A DNA stretch of 64,000 nucleotides, taken from assembly GCA_019914995.1 (NCBI GenBank), contig CM034132.1:5417501-5481500 (forward strand). The letters are read 5' to 3'. The notes beneath the pieces are model-generated. The model did no database searches, was not told the DNA's origin, and worked only from the letters and a program-made list of their open reading frames with translations. The DNA comes from Acanthochlamys bracteata (Eukaryota; Streptophyta; Magnoliopsida; Pandanales; Velloziaceae). This document shows positions 1 to 11,184 of the stretch, in pieces; position 1 is the stretch's first letter, and the number at the start of each line of letters is the position of its first letter. The position numbers and the translations under genes were made by a program.

Positions 1-69
1 AACAAAGTAAGAATTTATTGATTTATGTTTTCACAAGCCATTAGGAATTGCCATACCATTGGTTACCTA

Positions 70-135
70 TGCATGACTCCCCCTCAACTGGTGCATCTAT
101 TTAGTTTACCTGTGCATGGCTCCCCCTTAATTTGA
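70..135 (-). other. Repeated polypurine tracts of the Sirevirus 3' end
   Basis: The minus strand carries two purine runs, gagggggag (near 76-84) and aagggggag (near 122-131), each followed by a similar 'ccatgcac/tcatgcat' sequence. Repeated polypurine tracts upstream of the 3' LTR are a recognised Sirevirus signature. A third purine-rich stretch follows near 190-235. Confidence 0.65.
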
Positions 136-437
136 GCCATCATCTTTGTATGCTATCATGCAATCTATTTTGCAATAATTCTCCTCATTCTTCTTCTCCT
201 TTGTCGTCTCAAAAAGGTGAAGTTGTACCAAAAAAAAAAATATAACACAACTAAAAGCTCAACACTGAAAACACAGTCAGTATAGACAAAGATAGTTAAA
301 TTGTTATAACAGGAAGTTCAACCAACTAGACATCCAAACATAACAAGGATAAAAAGGACGTCTTAACATAGACATCAATAGTAGCAGCAAGCAAACAAAC
401 TAAGTCTAGTCAAAGTTTAATAAACAACTTTAGTCAT

Positions 438-1637
438 CTAAATGTTTTTGCGCCTGGAGCGTGTCCTACAACCAGAAGGTCGAGGATGTTGGTGTTTGGG
501 TTTGGCAGCAGAGGATTGGAGAAGTATCACTATATCCTTATCTAAAAAGGGTTGGGAGCTAGAGACGGATTTATGAGCCCTTCGTTTTAAATTTTTGCAA
601 TTAAGGGATAGGTTGGGAATGTTTGAGTGTGCTGATGGAGGGTCAGAGGCAGGAGGTTGTGTGGTGAGGGGATCACAATGTGCTTTTGTTGGAGCTGTAG
701 ACTGACTCTCTGTTGGGGCTTCTTGAGACAAGGGATCGTCCTGCAAAGTTGCTAGGGCTACATAGACAGTGATGGACAGTGGCTTAGTTTCATGGTCCAA
801 TTCTTCAGAGGCTGCTTCAGTAGTGCATTCAGTGGGTGACTTCTTATGCATTGGTTGCTCAGTGGCATTTTCTGGGGTTGCAGATTGTTCAATTCTGCTC
901 ATGGCCATGTCTGGAAGATCTGCATACTCCTGAGCCTTGACACTTTCTGTTTTGGAGTCTTCATGTGCAGTCTTAGTTGTGGGGTGCTCTGGCTGGCAGA
1001 TTGCATCCTTGAGCTGTTCAAAAGTAACATTCAGCTTCTTGATTTCCTTTATTTGCTTCAGGATTGCATTGTAAATGTTTGTGAGACATTCTCTTAGAGG
1101 AGCCAGGGCAGCATTTGTATTGGTCAGAGGGTCAGCTGGAGTATGCTTGGATTTCTCTTCTGCCTCAGTGATTCCTCTCAAAAATTTGGCATCCAGCTTA
1201 AACATCTTTTTCACTTGTAGTGTCCCCATGGGCACTGTCTCGAGGCTGCATATTCTACAGATGACATGGGAATATGGAAAATGCTTGTTACCAAATTTAG
1301 ATACTCTAATTATGTGGTGCAGCATTACTTCACAGAGATTAACAGGTAGTTTCTTCACTAACCTTCACAGCAAGAATGCATCATAAATGGTAATGATATT
1401 ACGACTCCCAGACCGTAGGACTATCATCTTTGAAATGAGATAGCATAGGGCTCTTGGAAGTAGAGGCAGGTGAGCAGCTGAGTCGTAGTGAAGCTTGGTG
1501 ACTGTGTCTGTGTCTAATGCTTGCTTCAGATAGTTTAGTTTTGAATCACTGGCAGGCGGCATTTCTTCTCGGTAAGGTATGTCAAGCATCAGGGACATGG
1601 ACCGCGCCTCCAGATTTATCTCAATGCCATTCACCAT
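438..1637 (-). pseudogene. Extra env-like / 'putative plant transposon protein' region of the Sirevirus
   Basis: Two open pieces (438-1358, 306 residues, and 1365-1637) lie between RNase H and the 3' end of the element, on the same strand. The first part (e.g. PLLPRALCYLISKMIVLRSG, NLCEVMLHHIIRVSKFG) resembles the plant-transposon protein domain commonly found in this position. The rest is low in hydrophobics and rich in Thr, Pro, Ser and Glu, with a short coiled-coil-like stretch. Sireviruses are known for an additional env-like region here. No clear membrane segment is visible, so envelope function is not supported by the sequence itself. Confidence 0.6.
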
Positions 1638-2210
1638 GGTCTAAACAGAGGAATTTTCGGTTGCGTGGAGGTTTGCATAGAAGACTCGGACGCATTCTTC
1701 TGAAAATTCTCCGGGTCAGTCGTTGAACGACAGCCAACTTTGTGCTTCAAAGAGTTCGTCCACTTCTAGCCCAAAGTAGTTGAAATCATCAAAATTGATG
1801 CTCGCCGAAGTCAAAATCGGAATCGCCAGCTGCCGACTGTACTTCTCAAATTCTTGCTTTCCAGTGAATCTGTCATCCTCCCCACGGGCAATTTTGGATC
1901 ATTTGGGTTGTGGTTTTTGGTTTTTCTTTGCTATGGCAGAGATTCAGGGTAGGGTTTGAGATCTGAAGATTCGAAACAAGGGTTTTGGGAGGGAATTTTT
2001 CGGTTTCGAATTGAGAACGATGAGATATGAGGAGCTGCCTGGTTGGGTTAATTTATAATGTGTACAGCCTAACATGGGTCAGCTTGGTCATGTGTTTAGC
2101 ACGTGACCGGTCAGCTGCTTACCATCACTTTGATAACTGCAGCCAGCTATTATGTGGCTGATAATATGCTGAAGTTAATGTACAGAATAGAGATGTAAAA
2201 CAGAGCAATA

Positions 2211-5200
2211 CTATATTATGTATAGACCTAACTCATGGCAGATTCTTGAAAAAGAGTCAAATCCTACAAGTTTAGTAAAGACGTCAGTCAGTTGGTTTTC
2301 AGAATTAACAAAGTTTAATACTATGTTATTGCATTCAACATGCTCTCTAATGAAATGATGTATTAAATCAATGTGTTTTGTACCAGAATGTTGAATAGGA
2401 TTTTTTGTTAACTTGATGGCATTAGTATTATCACAAAATATAAGCACATTTTTAAAATCAAAACCAAAATTAAGAAGTTGTTGTTTTATCCAGAGTACCT
2501 GAGAGCATCAGCTTCCGGCAGCTATATATTCTACTTCGTTAGTGGACATTGCTGTAGAAGCTTGTTTCCTAGAGCACCATGAGATCAAGCAACTTCCTAG
2601 AAACTGACGTGAGCCACTTGTGCTTTTTCTATCAAGCTTGCAGCCACCAAAATCAGCGTCAGCATAAGCATATAAATTAAATTCACATCCTTTGGGTTAG
2701 AACAGTCCTAATTCTTTAGTTCCAACTAGGTACCTAATAATTCGTTTTACAGCTATCATGTCGGACTCTTTTGGATCACTTTGAAATCTAACACATAGGC
2801 ACACACTGAATTGAATATCTGGTCTACTGGCAGTTAGATATAAGAGTGATCCAATCATACCTCTATATAGTTTTTGATCAACTGCTTTACCTGTCTCATC
2901 TCTGTTTAATTTGCAAGAAGTAGACATTGGGGTGCTTATCTCCTTACTTCCTTCCATGCTGTACTTTTTGATCAATTTTTTAATGTACTTACTCTGACTT
3001 ATAAAGATGTCATTTTTCAGTTGTTTAATTTGTAGATCAAGAAAATAATTCAGTTCTCCCATCAGGCTCATTTCAACTCTTCTTGCATCAAGTCAGAAAA
3101 TTTTCTGTACAGTCTTTCGTTAGTAGCACCAAATATTATGTCATCTACATAAATTTGCACAATTAATGTGTTATTATCTTCGTGCAAGGTAAATAAGGTT
3201 AAGTCAATCTTACATCGACTGAAGCCTTTTTCAATCAGAAATGTGCTTAACCGCTCATACTACTAGGAGCTTGTTTCAAATCATAGAGCGATTTGTTCAG
3301 TTTATAAACATGACTTGGAAAATTTGTGTTTTCAAAATAAGAGGTTGTTCAACATACACTTCTTCTTTTAAGAATCCATTCAGGAAGGCACTTTTAACAT
3401 CCATTTGAAAAAGTTTAAAGTTTTTGTGACATGCAAAAATAAGTAGTATTCTAATAGCCTCAAGACGTGCAACAGGAGCATAAGTTTCATCAAAATCTAT
3501 TCCTTCTTCTTGATTGTATCCTTTTGCTACTAGTCTAGCTTTGTTTCTAATGATATTACTATTTTTATCTAATTTACTTCTAAACACCCACTTAGTTCCT
3601 ATGATGGATTTGTTTAAAGGTTTTCTAATAAGGTGCCATACATTATTTTTTTCAAACTGATTTAATTTTTCTTGCATAGCAATGATCCATGAGTTATCTG
3701 TCAGAGCATCATATATGCATTTTGGTTCTAGATTTGATACAAAGGCAGAGTGTTCCATTAAGTTATTTTTAAAATAAGATCTGGTTCTTATACCTTCATT
3801 TACCTCACCCAGTATGTTTTCCTGTGGATGACTGGATCTGTGCTTGAAAGGTCTATTGATTTGTTCATGACTTTCTGCTTGATCAGGTAGATTTCTAGAA
3901 GTCTGTCCTTTTTCTGTTATTTCAACTGGCTGTTCGTCAGCTGTTTGAGTCTCTGTAATTTGTTGTGTTTCTGTCGATGGAAATAACTCTTCTTCTTCTT
4001 CTGACCCTGCATCTAGTTCTGGGTTTCTTCTCGGCCCATTATTAGACTCATTAAATAGTACATGCATAGATTCTTCAACAATCATGGTTCGTTTATTAAA
4101 GATTCTATATGCCTTTGATGTTGAGGAGTAACCGAGAAAAATACCTTCGTTATTTTTTGCATCAAACTTTTCAAGGTTATCTTTCCTATTGTTTAGTATA
4201 AAATATTTGCATCCAAAAGTTCTTAAATAACAAATATTTGGAGTTCTTTCCTTTAGAAGCTCATATGGAGTCTTTTTAAGAATAGGACGAATAAATGCAC
4301 GATTTATGATGTGGCATGCAGTGTTAACAACTTCAGCCCAAAAATATTTTGGCAGGTTTTGCTCTATTAACATAGTTCGAGCCATTTCTACTAACATTCT
4401 ATTTTTTCTTTCCACTACACCAATTTGTTGGAGGGTTCTAGGAGTAGAGAAGTTGTGCGTCAGATCATTTGAGTCACAAAATTCATCAAAATAAAATTTT
4501 TGAAATTCCTTACCATGATCACTTCTAATAGCACAGATATTGAGATTGAGTTCTTTTTTAATCTTTTTGAAAAAACATATAAATATTTTAGAGCATCATT
4601 TTTATATACCAGAAAATAGATCCAACAAAAACGAGAATAATCATCTACAATTACTAAGCAGTAATACTTACCTCCCAAGCTTGCTGTCCTTGATGGTCCA
4701 AATAAATCCATGTGCAGTAATTGTAATGGTTGGCTAGTTGTTATCACCTGCTTATGATTGAATGATGACTTCACTTGTTTTCTTTTGGCACAGGTATCAC
4801 ATAGTTCATCCAAACTGTAGTTTGCTTCAGGCAGACCATTCACTAATTTTAACTTAGACAATTTTGATAGTATCTTGATATTGCGTGTCCTAAATGTTTA
4901 TACCAGAGCCAGCTGCTTTACTGCTGACTTGCTACTAAACACATTTTATAGTTAGGAAGATCATCAATATAGAGCACATAAACGTTGCCTTCTTTTTTTC
5001 CATTTAATATTTCTTCTCCAGATGATAAGTTAACAATTGAACAGCAGTGATTGTCAAAATTGACTTTGAAGCCATTATCACATAGTTGACTTATACTTAT
5101 TAAGTTATATTTTAATCCTTTAACATGAAGAACATTTTCTATGCAGAGGGATGATGGATTACCTATTTTTTCCACACCTATTACTTTGCACTTACTGTTG

Positions 5201-5585
5201 TTGCCAAGAATTACATTTCCACCGAATTGCTTTTGCAAACTACTGAAGCATTTTTCGTTTCCTGTCATGTGTCTTGAGCACCCGCTATTCAAATACCATT
5301 TGCTATATTTTAGTCGGGTTGGCTCTTCTCCTTCCTACAAAAGAGGTTTCAGTGCTTAGGTACCCAAATTTCTTTGGGTCCTAGAGAGTTAGTACTGTTA
5401 AATGTTCCTTTTGGAACCCATATCATTTTTATTTTATTTGTGTTCATTTTATACCAGCAAGAATTAACATTGTGACCCTTTCTACCACAATGAAAACATT
5501 TGATAAAAGGTGTTGTGGAATAAGACTTATTTGCTGTGCATGCTTTGGACATCGAATTTTTGTTTTGCATTCTTGCTGTCATCAT
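2211..5585 (-). pseudogene. Sirevirus pol remains (second zinc knuckle, protease, integrase, RT, RNase H)
   Basis: Going down the minus strand: a second zinc knuckle near 5470-5515 (CFHCGRKGHNVNSC); a retroviral-type aspartic protease start near 5260-5292 (SGCSRHMTG); a GAG-pre-integrase/zinc region near 4760-4860 (LCDTCAKRKQ); the integrase core near 4620-4720 (YYCLVIVDDYSRF) with its C-terminal part in 3700-4415; reverse transcriptase beginning near 3400 ([10 protein letters not shown]) and its YVDD box near 3137-3160; and RNase H through 2700-2211 (CDNTNAIKL, KHIDLIHHFIREH). This domain order defines Copia. Several frame breaks are present, so it is a fossil. Confidence 0.88.
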
Positions 5586-5822
5586 ACCTGTGTAGCTGGT
5601 AGAGGGCTAATCATACCTTGAGATTTGTTTACCAGTTGCTTTAGATGTTGGTACAAATTTTATTCCTTCTTTTCTGTATGTGCTGCGTTGAGCTCCCAGT
5701 ATTGCATCAAGTTTATCTTTTCCTTTTACAAATTTTGCCAGTGAAGCTTCTAGGTCGAGATTCTTACTTTGCAGACTTTTGTTTTCTTGAAGCAGTTTTT
5801 GATTTTCTTCCTTCAGCTTCCT

Positions 5823-7400
5823 CTATTTCACGTGCATATTAGTATAATCAGTCATAAATGGCTTAAGATTCAGAATGGTGGGATAAGACAGTCTATCCAC
5901 TTCTCGACTCAGTGCTTCATTCAACTCTTCAAGTTCAGCAATTTTTTTTATCATGTCTAAACTTGAGCTTTCTGTGCAACTTGTCAGTTCTCTAGTCTTA
6001 CACTCATTTAGTTTGACATGTAGCTTTTCATTTGTTTGAATCATGCGTTTATTTTCAATATGGAGTGCACATAGTTTAGAGTTTATATGATCATAATCTG
6101 CATGCAGTGTGTCTTTTATGGCATTAGTCTTGTCCTCTAAGGCATTTTTTAATGCAAGTATTTCTTTCTTTAGGCATTCGTTTTCATCCTTAATTTTATG
6201 CATGCATACTTTCATAGTTTTACAATCAGTTTTAGCATGTAGATATTTTGCATATAGTTCATCAAATACATCTTGTAATTCTTTATTAGAATCATCATAG
6301 TTAGTAGAGTTTACCTCATTAACATCTTAATGATCTGCCATCAGACACAAGTTGCTTTCTTCATTTTTCTCTGTCTTAGTCTGACTGTCTTCTGATGAGC
6401 TTTCATCTTAATCGCTCCAGGCTGCTATGGCTCGTTTCCTTCTTGCGTCTTTATATTTCGATCTCTTGAGCAAGGAATATTCGTTCTTGAAATGTCCTGG
6501 TTTGTTGCAGTTAAAGCAATTTGTGTCTTGTCTGTCTTCTCCTCTATTGTTTCTTCCAAAATTCCTTCTTTTTCTAAACCTGTATCTTCTGAGAAAATTT
6601 TTAAATTTTCGGATTAAGAGTGCAATATCTTCATCAGAGGAGGAATCACTTACCTGCTGGTCATTTATTTTTAATGCAATCCCTTCAGGACGTTCATCAG
6701 ATTTCTTTAGTGATAGTTCTTTGGCCACCATCAGTTTCCCAATTAGTTTATCCAGAGACATTTGAGGAAAAGTTGGATTTTCCTCTATGGCATCTACTTT
6801 TGATTCAAAGGTTGGCAGCACAGCTGTTAGTATTTTCCATTTCAGCTCTTCTGGTTTGAAGACTTTTCCTAAATTCTTCAGAGGATTTGTGATGTTAGTA
6901 AATCTAGTAAATATTTGAGTAATGGACTCACCTTGGTTCATTTTGAAGTTTTCGTACTCATGCATGAGTAGGTTTACTCTGATTTTCTTGACTTGTGTGG
7001 TTCCTTCATGTGTTACTTCTAGTTGATCCCATATTTCTTTTCCAGTGTTGCAGGCGTTGATTCTGTTGAACTCATTTGCATCTAGTGCGCAGTAGAGAAG
7101 ATTCATGGCTCTGTCATTTATTGATATGAGCTTATTGTCTTCATCGTTGTATTCACGTTCTGACTTTGGAATTCGTATTCCATCTGGGCCGGCCTTAGTT
7201 GGCACAATTGGTTCATCGCGTATGATCTTCCAGAGTGTGAAGTCTCGTGCTCAAATGAAGATTGTCATTTTTGTTTTCCAGTAGCCATAGTTTGTTCCAT
7301 CAAAGAGTGGTGGTCTATTGGAGGATCTACCTTCAAAAGCTATAAGAACAATGTTAGCCATAAGGATCTTTTACCTCAAGGTTGTTAGACCTTTAATTTC
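5823..7400 (-). pseudogene. Sirevirus gag remains
   Basis: The longest open piece (6408-7205) matches Copia/Sirevirus gag: a UBN2-type helical domain with the run 'NLLYCALDANEFNRI' and 'GKEIWDQLEVTHEGT', then a basic region and a CX2CX4H-type zinc knuckle around 6490-6540 (CFNCNKPGH). Upstream, near 7270-7300, a 'YWKTKMTIF'-like stretch typical of the gag N terminus is visible. A second piece (5823-6215) is rich in Lys, Glu, Asn and Leu and looks like a coiled coil, as expected for the long Sirevirus gag tail. The gag is fossil material with several interruptions. Confidence 0.8.
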
Positions 7401-7408
7401 AGGAGGCT

Positions 7409-7421
7409 TGCTCTGATACTA
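7409..7421 (-). other. Primer-binding site (initiator tRNA-Met type)
   Basis: Just inside the LTR the minus strand reads tagtatcagagc, one base from the common plant Copia primer site tggtatcagagc, complementary to the 3' end of initiator tRNA-Met. Confidence 0.75.
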
Positions 7422-7423
7422 AT

Positions 7424-8866
7424 TGTTAGTTCTTCTATAAGATTAACTCAAGAGGGGAGGGGTGAATTGAGCTAGTCAATAAAAAATTTTGTCAAGTTTA
7501 GTTATCTTACAGACAGCAGGCTTACAGCCGGCTGTGTCAATTCTGTAACCTTCAGACAGAGAGAGTTAGATTGTTTACTGACTTAGGTAAAGTGGATAGT
7601 ACTCAGGATATCTAACGTGGTTCGGCAAAACCCCTTTGCCTACATCAACGGACGCTCTATCACTAGAGCCAAAGCTTCACTAAACCTTTAATAAGCTACA
7701 TATACACAAAGAGCAAAATGCTTTACCAAGCACACTTACTCTTATCGGGTTTCTTCACCAAGACAACCCATAACAGTCTACTGGACACACCTGTTTCTCT
7801 GGTTGATATGTTAGCTCCATTACAAGGTTTAAAAACTTTCACCAAACTCCACCTGAACTTTCTTACCCGGTGCCCGCAGCACCTCTGTCACAAGGTCAGT
7901 AAGAGGTTACAAGAAGAATAAACGAAAATTGAGCACAGGATCTATCTCATGATGGTTAAGTGTTCATGAAGTATTTCTAATGAGATGATCAGATAGGTTG
8001 CTGAGAGAGATATCCGTGGTGTGATCAGCAGCAGGATTTCAATTACTTGAGTAGAGCTGTTGAGTTCTTGTATGTCGTTGTTTGTCTTCTTTTCTCTCTA
8101 CTCTTTCTTTGTTGCTCTGCCTCCCTTCTTATAGGATTTCATCTCTGTGAAGGAACTATTGAAGAACGTTGCCGTTGACGCTCTTTTTCATCGATAGACG
8201 TTCAGGCCAGAGAGGGAGCAGCTTGTCCAGCAGTTAATCAACCGCTTCCTCAATTATTTTCGGCTATCTTGTGTAATGTTTTCATGGCATTAAATGCATT
8301 GTAAAAATTTGAATTTACCTGCCAGTGATTATGAGCTTGATTTAGCTAAGTTGCCGTCTGAAATTTGAGAGCTGAATTGGCTTGTCCATATTTAATGCAT
8401 CCTAGGTTGACTGTTTTGACTTGATTAAAGGTCTTGACTTGTATAATGTGCTTTCTCTCCTTAATCATTGAGCTTTCCCTTTCTGTGAAAAAGAAGATGA
8501 TTTTTGCTCGTTATAGATCTTCTATTTGAATTGCTTCAGTGCGTTGTGAGTCCAGAAGATTTTTTAAGCAAAGAAAGTTTTGTTGCTGTTGAACCCAATG
8601 CTCTGTTTTAGTTGACACAGAGAGGTCTTTTTATACTTCAGCGGTCAAGCAGCTGACTATAATGTAATTATAGGATCCTCTGTTTTGTATGCTATTTGAT
8701 TTATAGTAGAATAACAGTTGGCTGCATAATGACTGTTATTGTCTGCTGTAAGTAAAGTAATTTTATTTTGTCTAATCCTGCAGAACTTGATTTCAGATTA
8801 TTAGTCTAATAAATCATAGTTCTTAATTATTTGTTATCATCAAAATTAACTTGATAGTTCCAACAA
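7424..8866 (-). repeat. 5' LTR of the first Sirevirus
   Basis: On the minus strand the segment starts TGTTGGAACTATC at 8866 and ends CTAACA at 7424, so it has the TG...CA ends of an LTR. A primer-binding site follows directly. It carries the 'cctacatcaacgg' stretch near 7640 that is shared in related form with the second Sirevirus (there 'ggatgtaggcaaa' on the opposite strand). Length 1443 bp. Only one copy is in the window. Confidence 0.85.
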
Positions 8867-10805
8867 TTACTATCTTCATTTTCGTAAAGATTTCTTCAAA
8901 CTTCTCTACAAATTAATTGGACTTTGGATTTCATTGATTGCTTGAAGAGAAAAAGATTGGTTCATCTATAATGATTTCATGTATTCTTTCTCTTGCTGGA
9001 AATGATTTTTTCAGCTTTCAGTTTTAGGTTCCTAAGTGCATATTTAACTACTATATGAACTCCCTTTTTTTCGAAAAAAAATTTCACTACTTACTTTCAA
9101 AATAAAGTTAACATCAACAAACAAAACTCAATCTTTATGCCTAAGTTTCACTTTACAAATTCCAAATTTACTAATAAAAATTTCACTTTCAAATTTAATT
9201 TTAATATTAAGTAAACACAAAAATTTACTTTTTATCAAATTTATTTTTTACAAACTCACTTTTAAAAAATGAATTTAACGCTAGATAAATATGCCATAAA
9301 CATAAAAGAACATAAAACTGGAACTAAGCTCATTCTATGAGTTAGTCTTTTGAAATTGAATTAGTTTTAAATCTAAAATTATTCTTTTTAAAATAGAAAT
9401 AATAATGATGTCATAAATATAACAGATGACGATATCATCTCGTTTTAGTTACCTAAATAAACACTTTCATGTTTCAAAAACCTATCGATTTAACACACAA
9501 GAATTCATATCAGTAAACATTCACATTCAAACTTTCCACTAACACAAATGCATAAAATTTATTTGACATTTCAAAAATCAATATATACAACACTCTTCAA
9601 TCTCTTGTTTGTGTCTTGATTCAGGTAATCAGGTACTTGAAAGTGCCTTTATCACCTTACACAAAAAAAACAAAAAACAAAAACGTCTATGCTACAATAT
9701 GTTATTTCGATGATTGCCTAAAATGACCATTTTTTATCTCTTTCCAGTTGGTACTATTTTGTTTTTTTTTTTGGTTTTGTTTCTAGGACAAGGTTATAGC
9801 TAATCCTAAAAGATGATCAGCGAACTACCGAACGGCAACAAAGAATAATTGCTACCTGCAATTTACCATGAAGTGTTCTGAAAAGATGTAAACAGCATAA
9901 ATGAAACAGTTCACTATTATTAAAGCCAAATCCGATTGCCGTATTATCATCTTTACTGTCAAAGGTAAAAGTAAACAGAACAAAATCATGTAGAGTTGGC
10001 TGAATTGAACGTTCTGAAAGTAAACAAAACAGAACCAAAGTTATAGTCTGAAAAATTAGGTCAGATAAGAAATTCTCAACAAACAATATGGTAGTATTGG
10101 TATAGCACTACTAAGATTCTAAGATTGTTTACATCAAGCTTGCATGCATAAAATAAAAAAGAGTCATGATCAGGTTGGTATGATATGTTAATAGAAAATA
10201 TTTTCACTGTTCTATTGTTTATAAGGTTGAATTTGTTTTTCACCAACTGAAATCACAAAATTCGAAGTTTTAGTTTTAAATACACAAAAGAAAAAAAAGA
10301 AAGAAATAATTTCTGAAGGAAGCCAGCATAATTAAATATCTGAAATTTCTGTTACATTGCAAGTATATATGCCCTTATAAGAAATTTTGAGCTACACACA
10401 TTTTAAGAGCAGTTTATGATAATGTTCTGTTCTACTGATCGGAAGGTCGAGGTTCATCGGATATTTCTCATTTCACATGTTAAGAAGCATATTAAGAAGA
10501 TTAGTTGGGATTGGTTAATTATCTATGAGACATAAACAATTAAAATCTCAAAAAGATACTCTAATAATTCAGCAACCTTCCAACCACTTCTTAGCAAACC
10601 CTACAAAGGGGAAAAAAAAACAAAGAAAAAGAATAAGCTTTGTACTTCAACCTTTCTCTGACTTCACAAAAAGTTGTTGATTTTTTTCTTTCTTGTCTTG
10701 CACTATGCCAACCAGAACTACTACTAGTTCCTGCTGCTATTAGTATTCTTCCAGATTCCTTCATTTCCAAAATTCAATTTCATTCGACAAACATTGGCAT
10801 AGAAA
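8867..10805. other. AT-rich intergenic DNA, no gene recognised
   Basis: AT-rich DNA with short homopolymer runs. The stretch about 9050-9300 (repeats of 'aaatttac' and 'tttcacttt' with 'aagtaaac') resembles the MITE-like copy at about 55908-56119. The open frame on the minus strand at 9817-10086 has no recognisable domain and biased composition; I do not call it a gene. Confidence 0.5.
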
Positions 10806-11184
10806 ATGCCACAGAGAGGTTATGTTCTAATCTTCTTCTTCTGGGCTCTGCTTGCAGTTATAACACCAACACTAGTGTTCTGGTCAGCTTCCGCTAAGTC
10901 TAGTATACAATCTCATGGTAAGTAAAGTTTCAGTAATGGAAAAGGAAACATCTGCTTTTTACTTTGTTTGATTATTTGGAGCTGAAAGAAAGTGTTGTCC
11001 TTTATTTTGTTTCGCATAAGTTGGAGAATTCAGGAGTGAATTGAAGGTGCGCAGAATGTTGGATACGATGGAGAAGTTTCACGCAAATGTTAATAAGAAT
11101 GAAATTCAAGTTCCAGTTCCTGCACCGGCACCGGTACCAGCGCCAGCGCCAGTTGCAGATGGTATTGCAGCGGATTCAAGATAA
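10806..11184 (+). CDS. Small secreted or membrane-anchored Ala/Pro-rich protein, two exons, unrecognised
   Basis: Exon 1 is 10806-10917 and exon 2 is 11021-11184, with a 103-bp intron starting GTAAGTAAAG and ending in a T-rich tract plus ATAAG. Spliced, this gives a 91-residue protein ending at TAA. Residues about 7-28 (VLIFFFWALLAVITPTLVFW) are strongly hydrophobic: a signal peptide or a signal anchor. The middle (about 39-67) is charged and probably helical (ELKVRRMLDTMEKF). The tail is VPVPAPAPVPAPAPVA followed by DGIAADSR. Ala-Pro and Val-Pro dipeptides behind a signal peptide are typical hydroxyproline/arabinogalactan glycosylation sites, so a small cell-wall or secreted protein is a reasonable inference. 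An alternative acceptor 6 bases downstream (after TTGGAG) keeps the frame. I do not recognise a family. Clean splice signals and a continuous frame across the intron support a real gene. Confidence 0.65.

Larger units (their letters stand above)
1..8866 (-). mobile_element. Sirevirus-type Copia LTR retrotransposon, partial (3' LTR outside window), broken
   Basis: Reading on the minus strand from 8866 downward, the order is LTR, primer-binding site, gag, protease, integrase, reverse transcriptase, RNase H, an extra env-like region and a purine-rich 3' tract. The integrase-before-RT order makes it Copia. A gag with a UBN2-type domain, zinc knuckle and coiled-coil tail, a 1.4-kb LTR, an extra region after RNase H and multiple polypurine tracts point to the Sirevirus (SIRE/Maximus) lineage. 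It is a fossil: reading frames are interrupted several times. The 3' LTR should lie left of position 1, so LTR divergence and age cannot be estimated. Flanking bases at 8867-8871 (attac) would be one half of the target-site duplication. Confidence 0.9.

Noticed and set aside
846-1386. Plus-strand open frames over the first Sirevirus
   Set aside because: They are shadows of the minus-strand env-like region.
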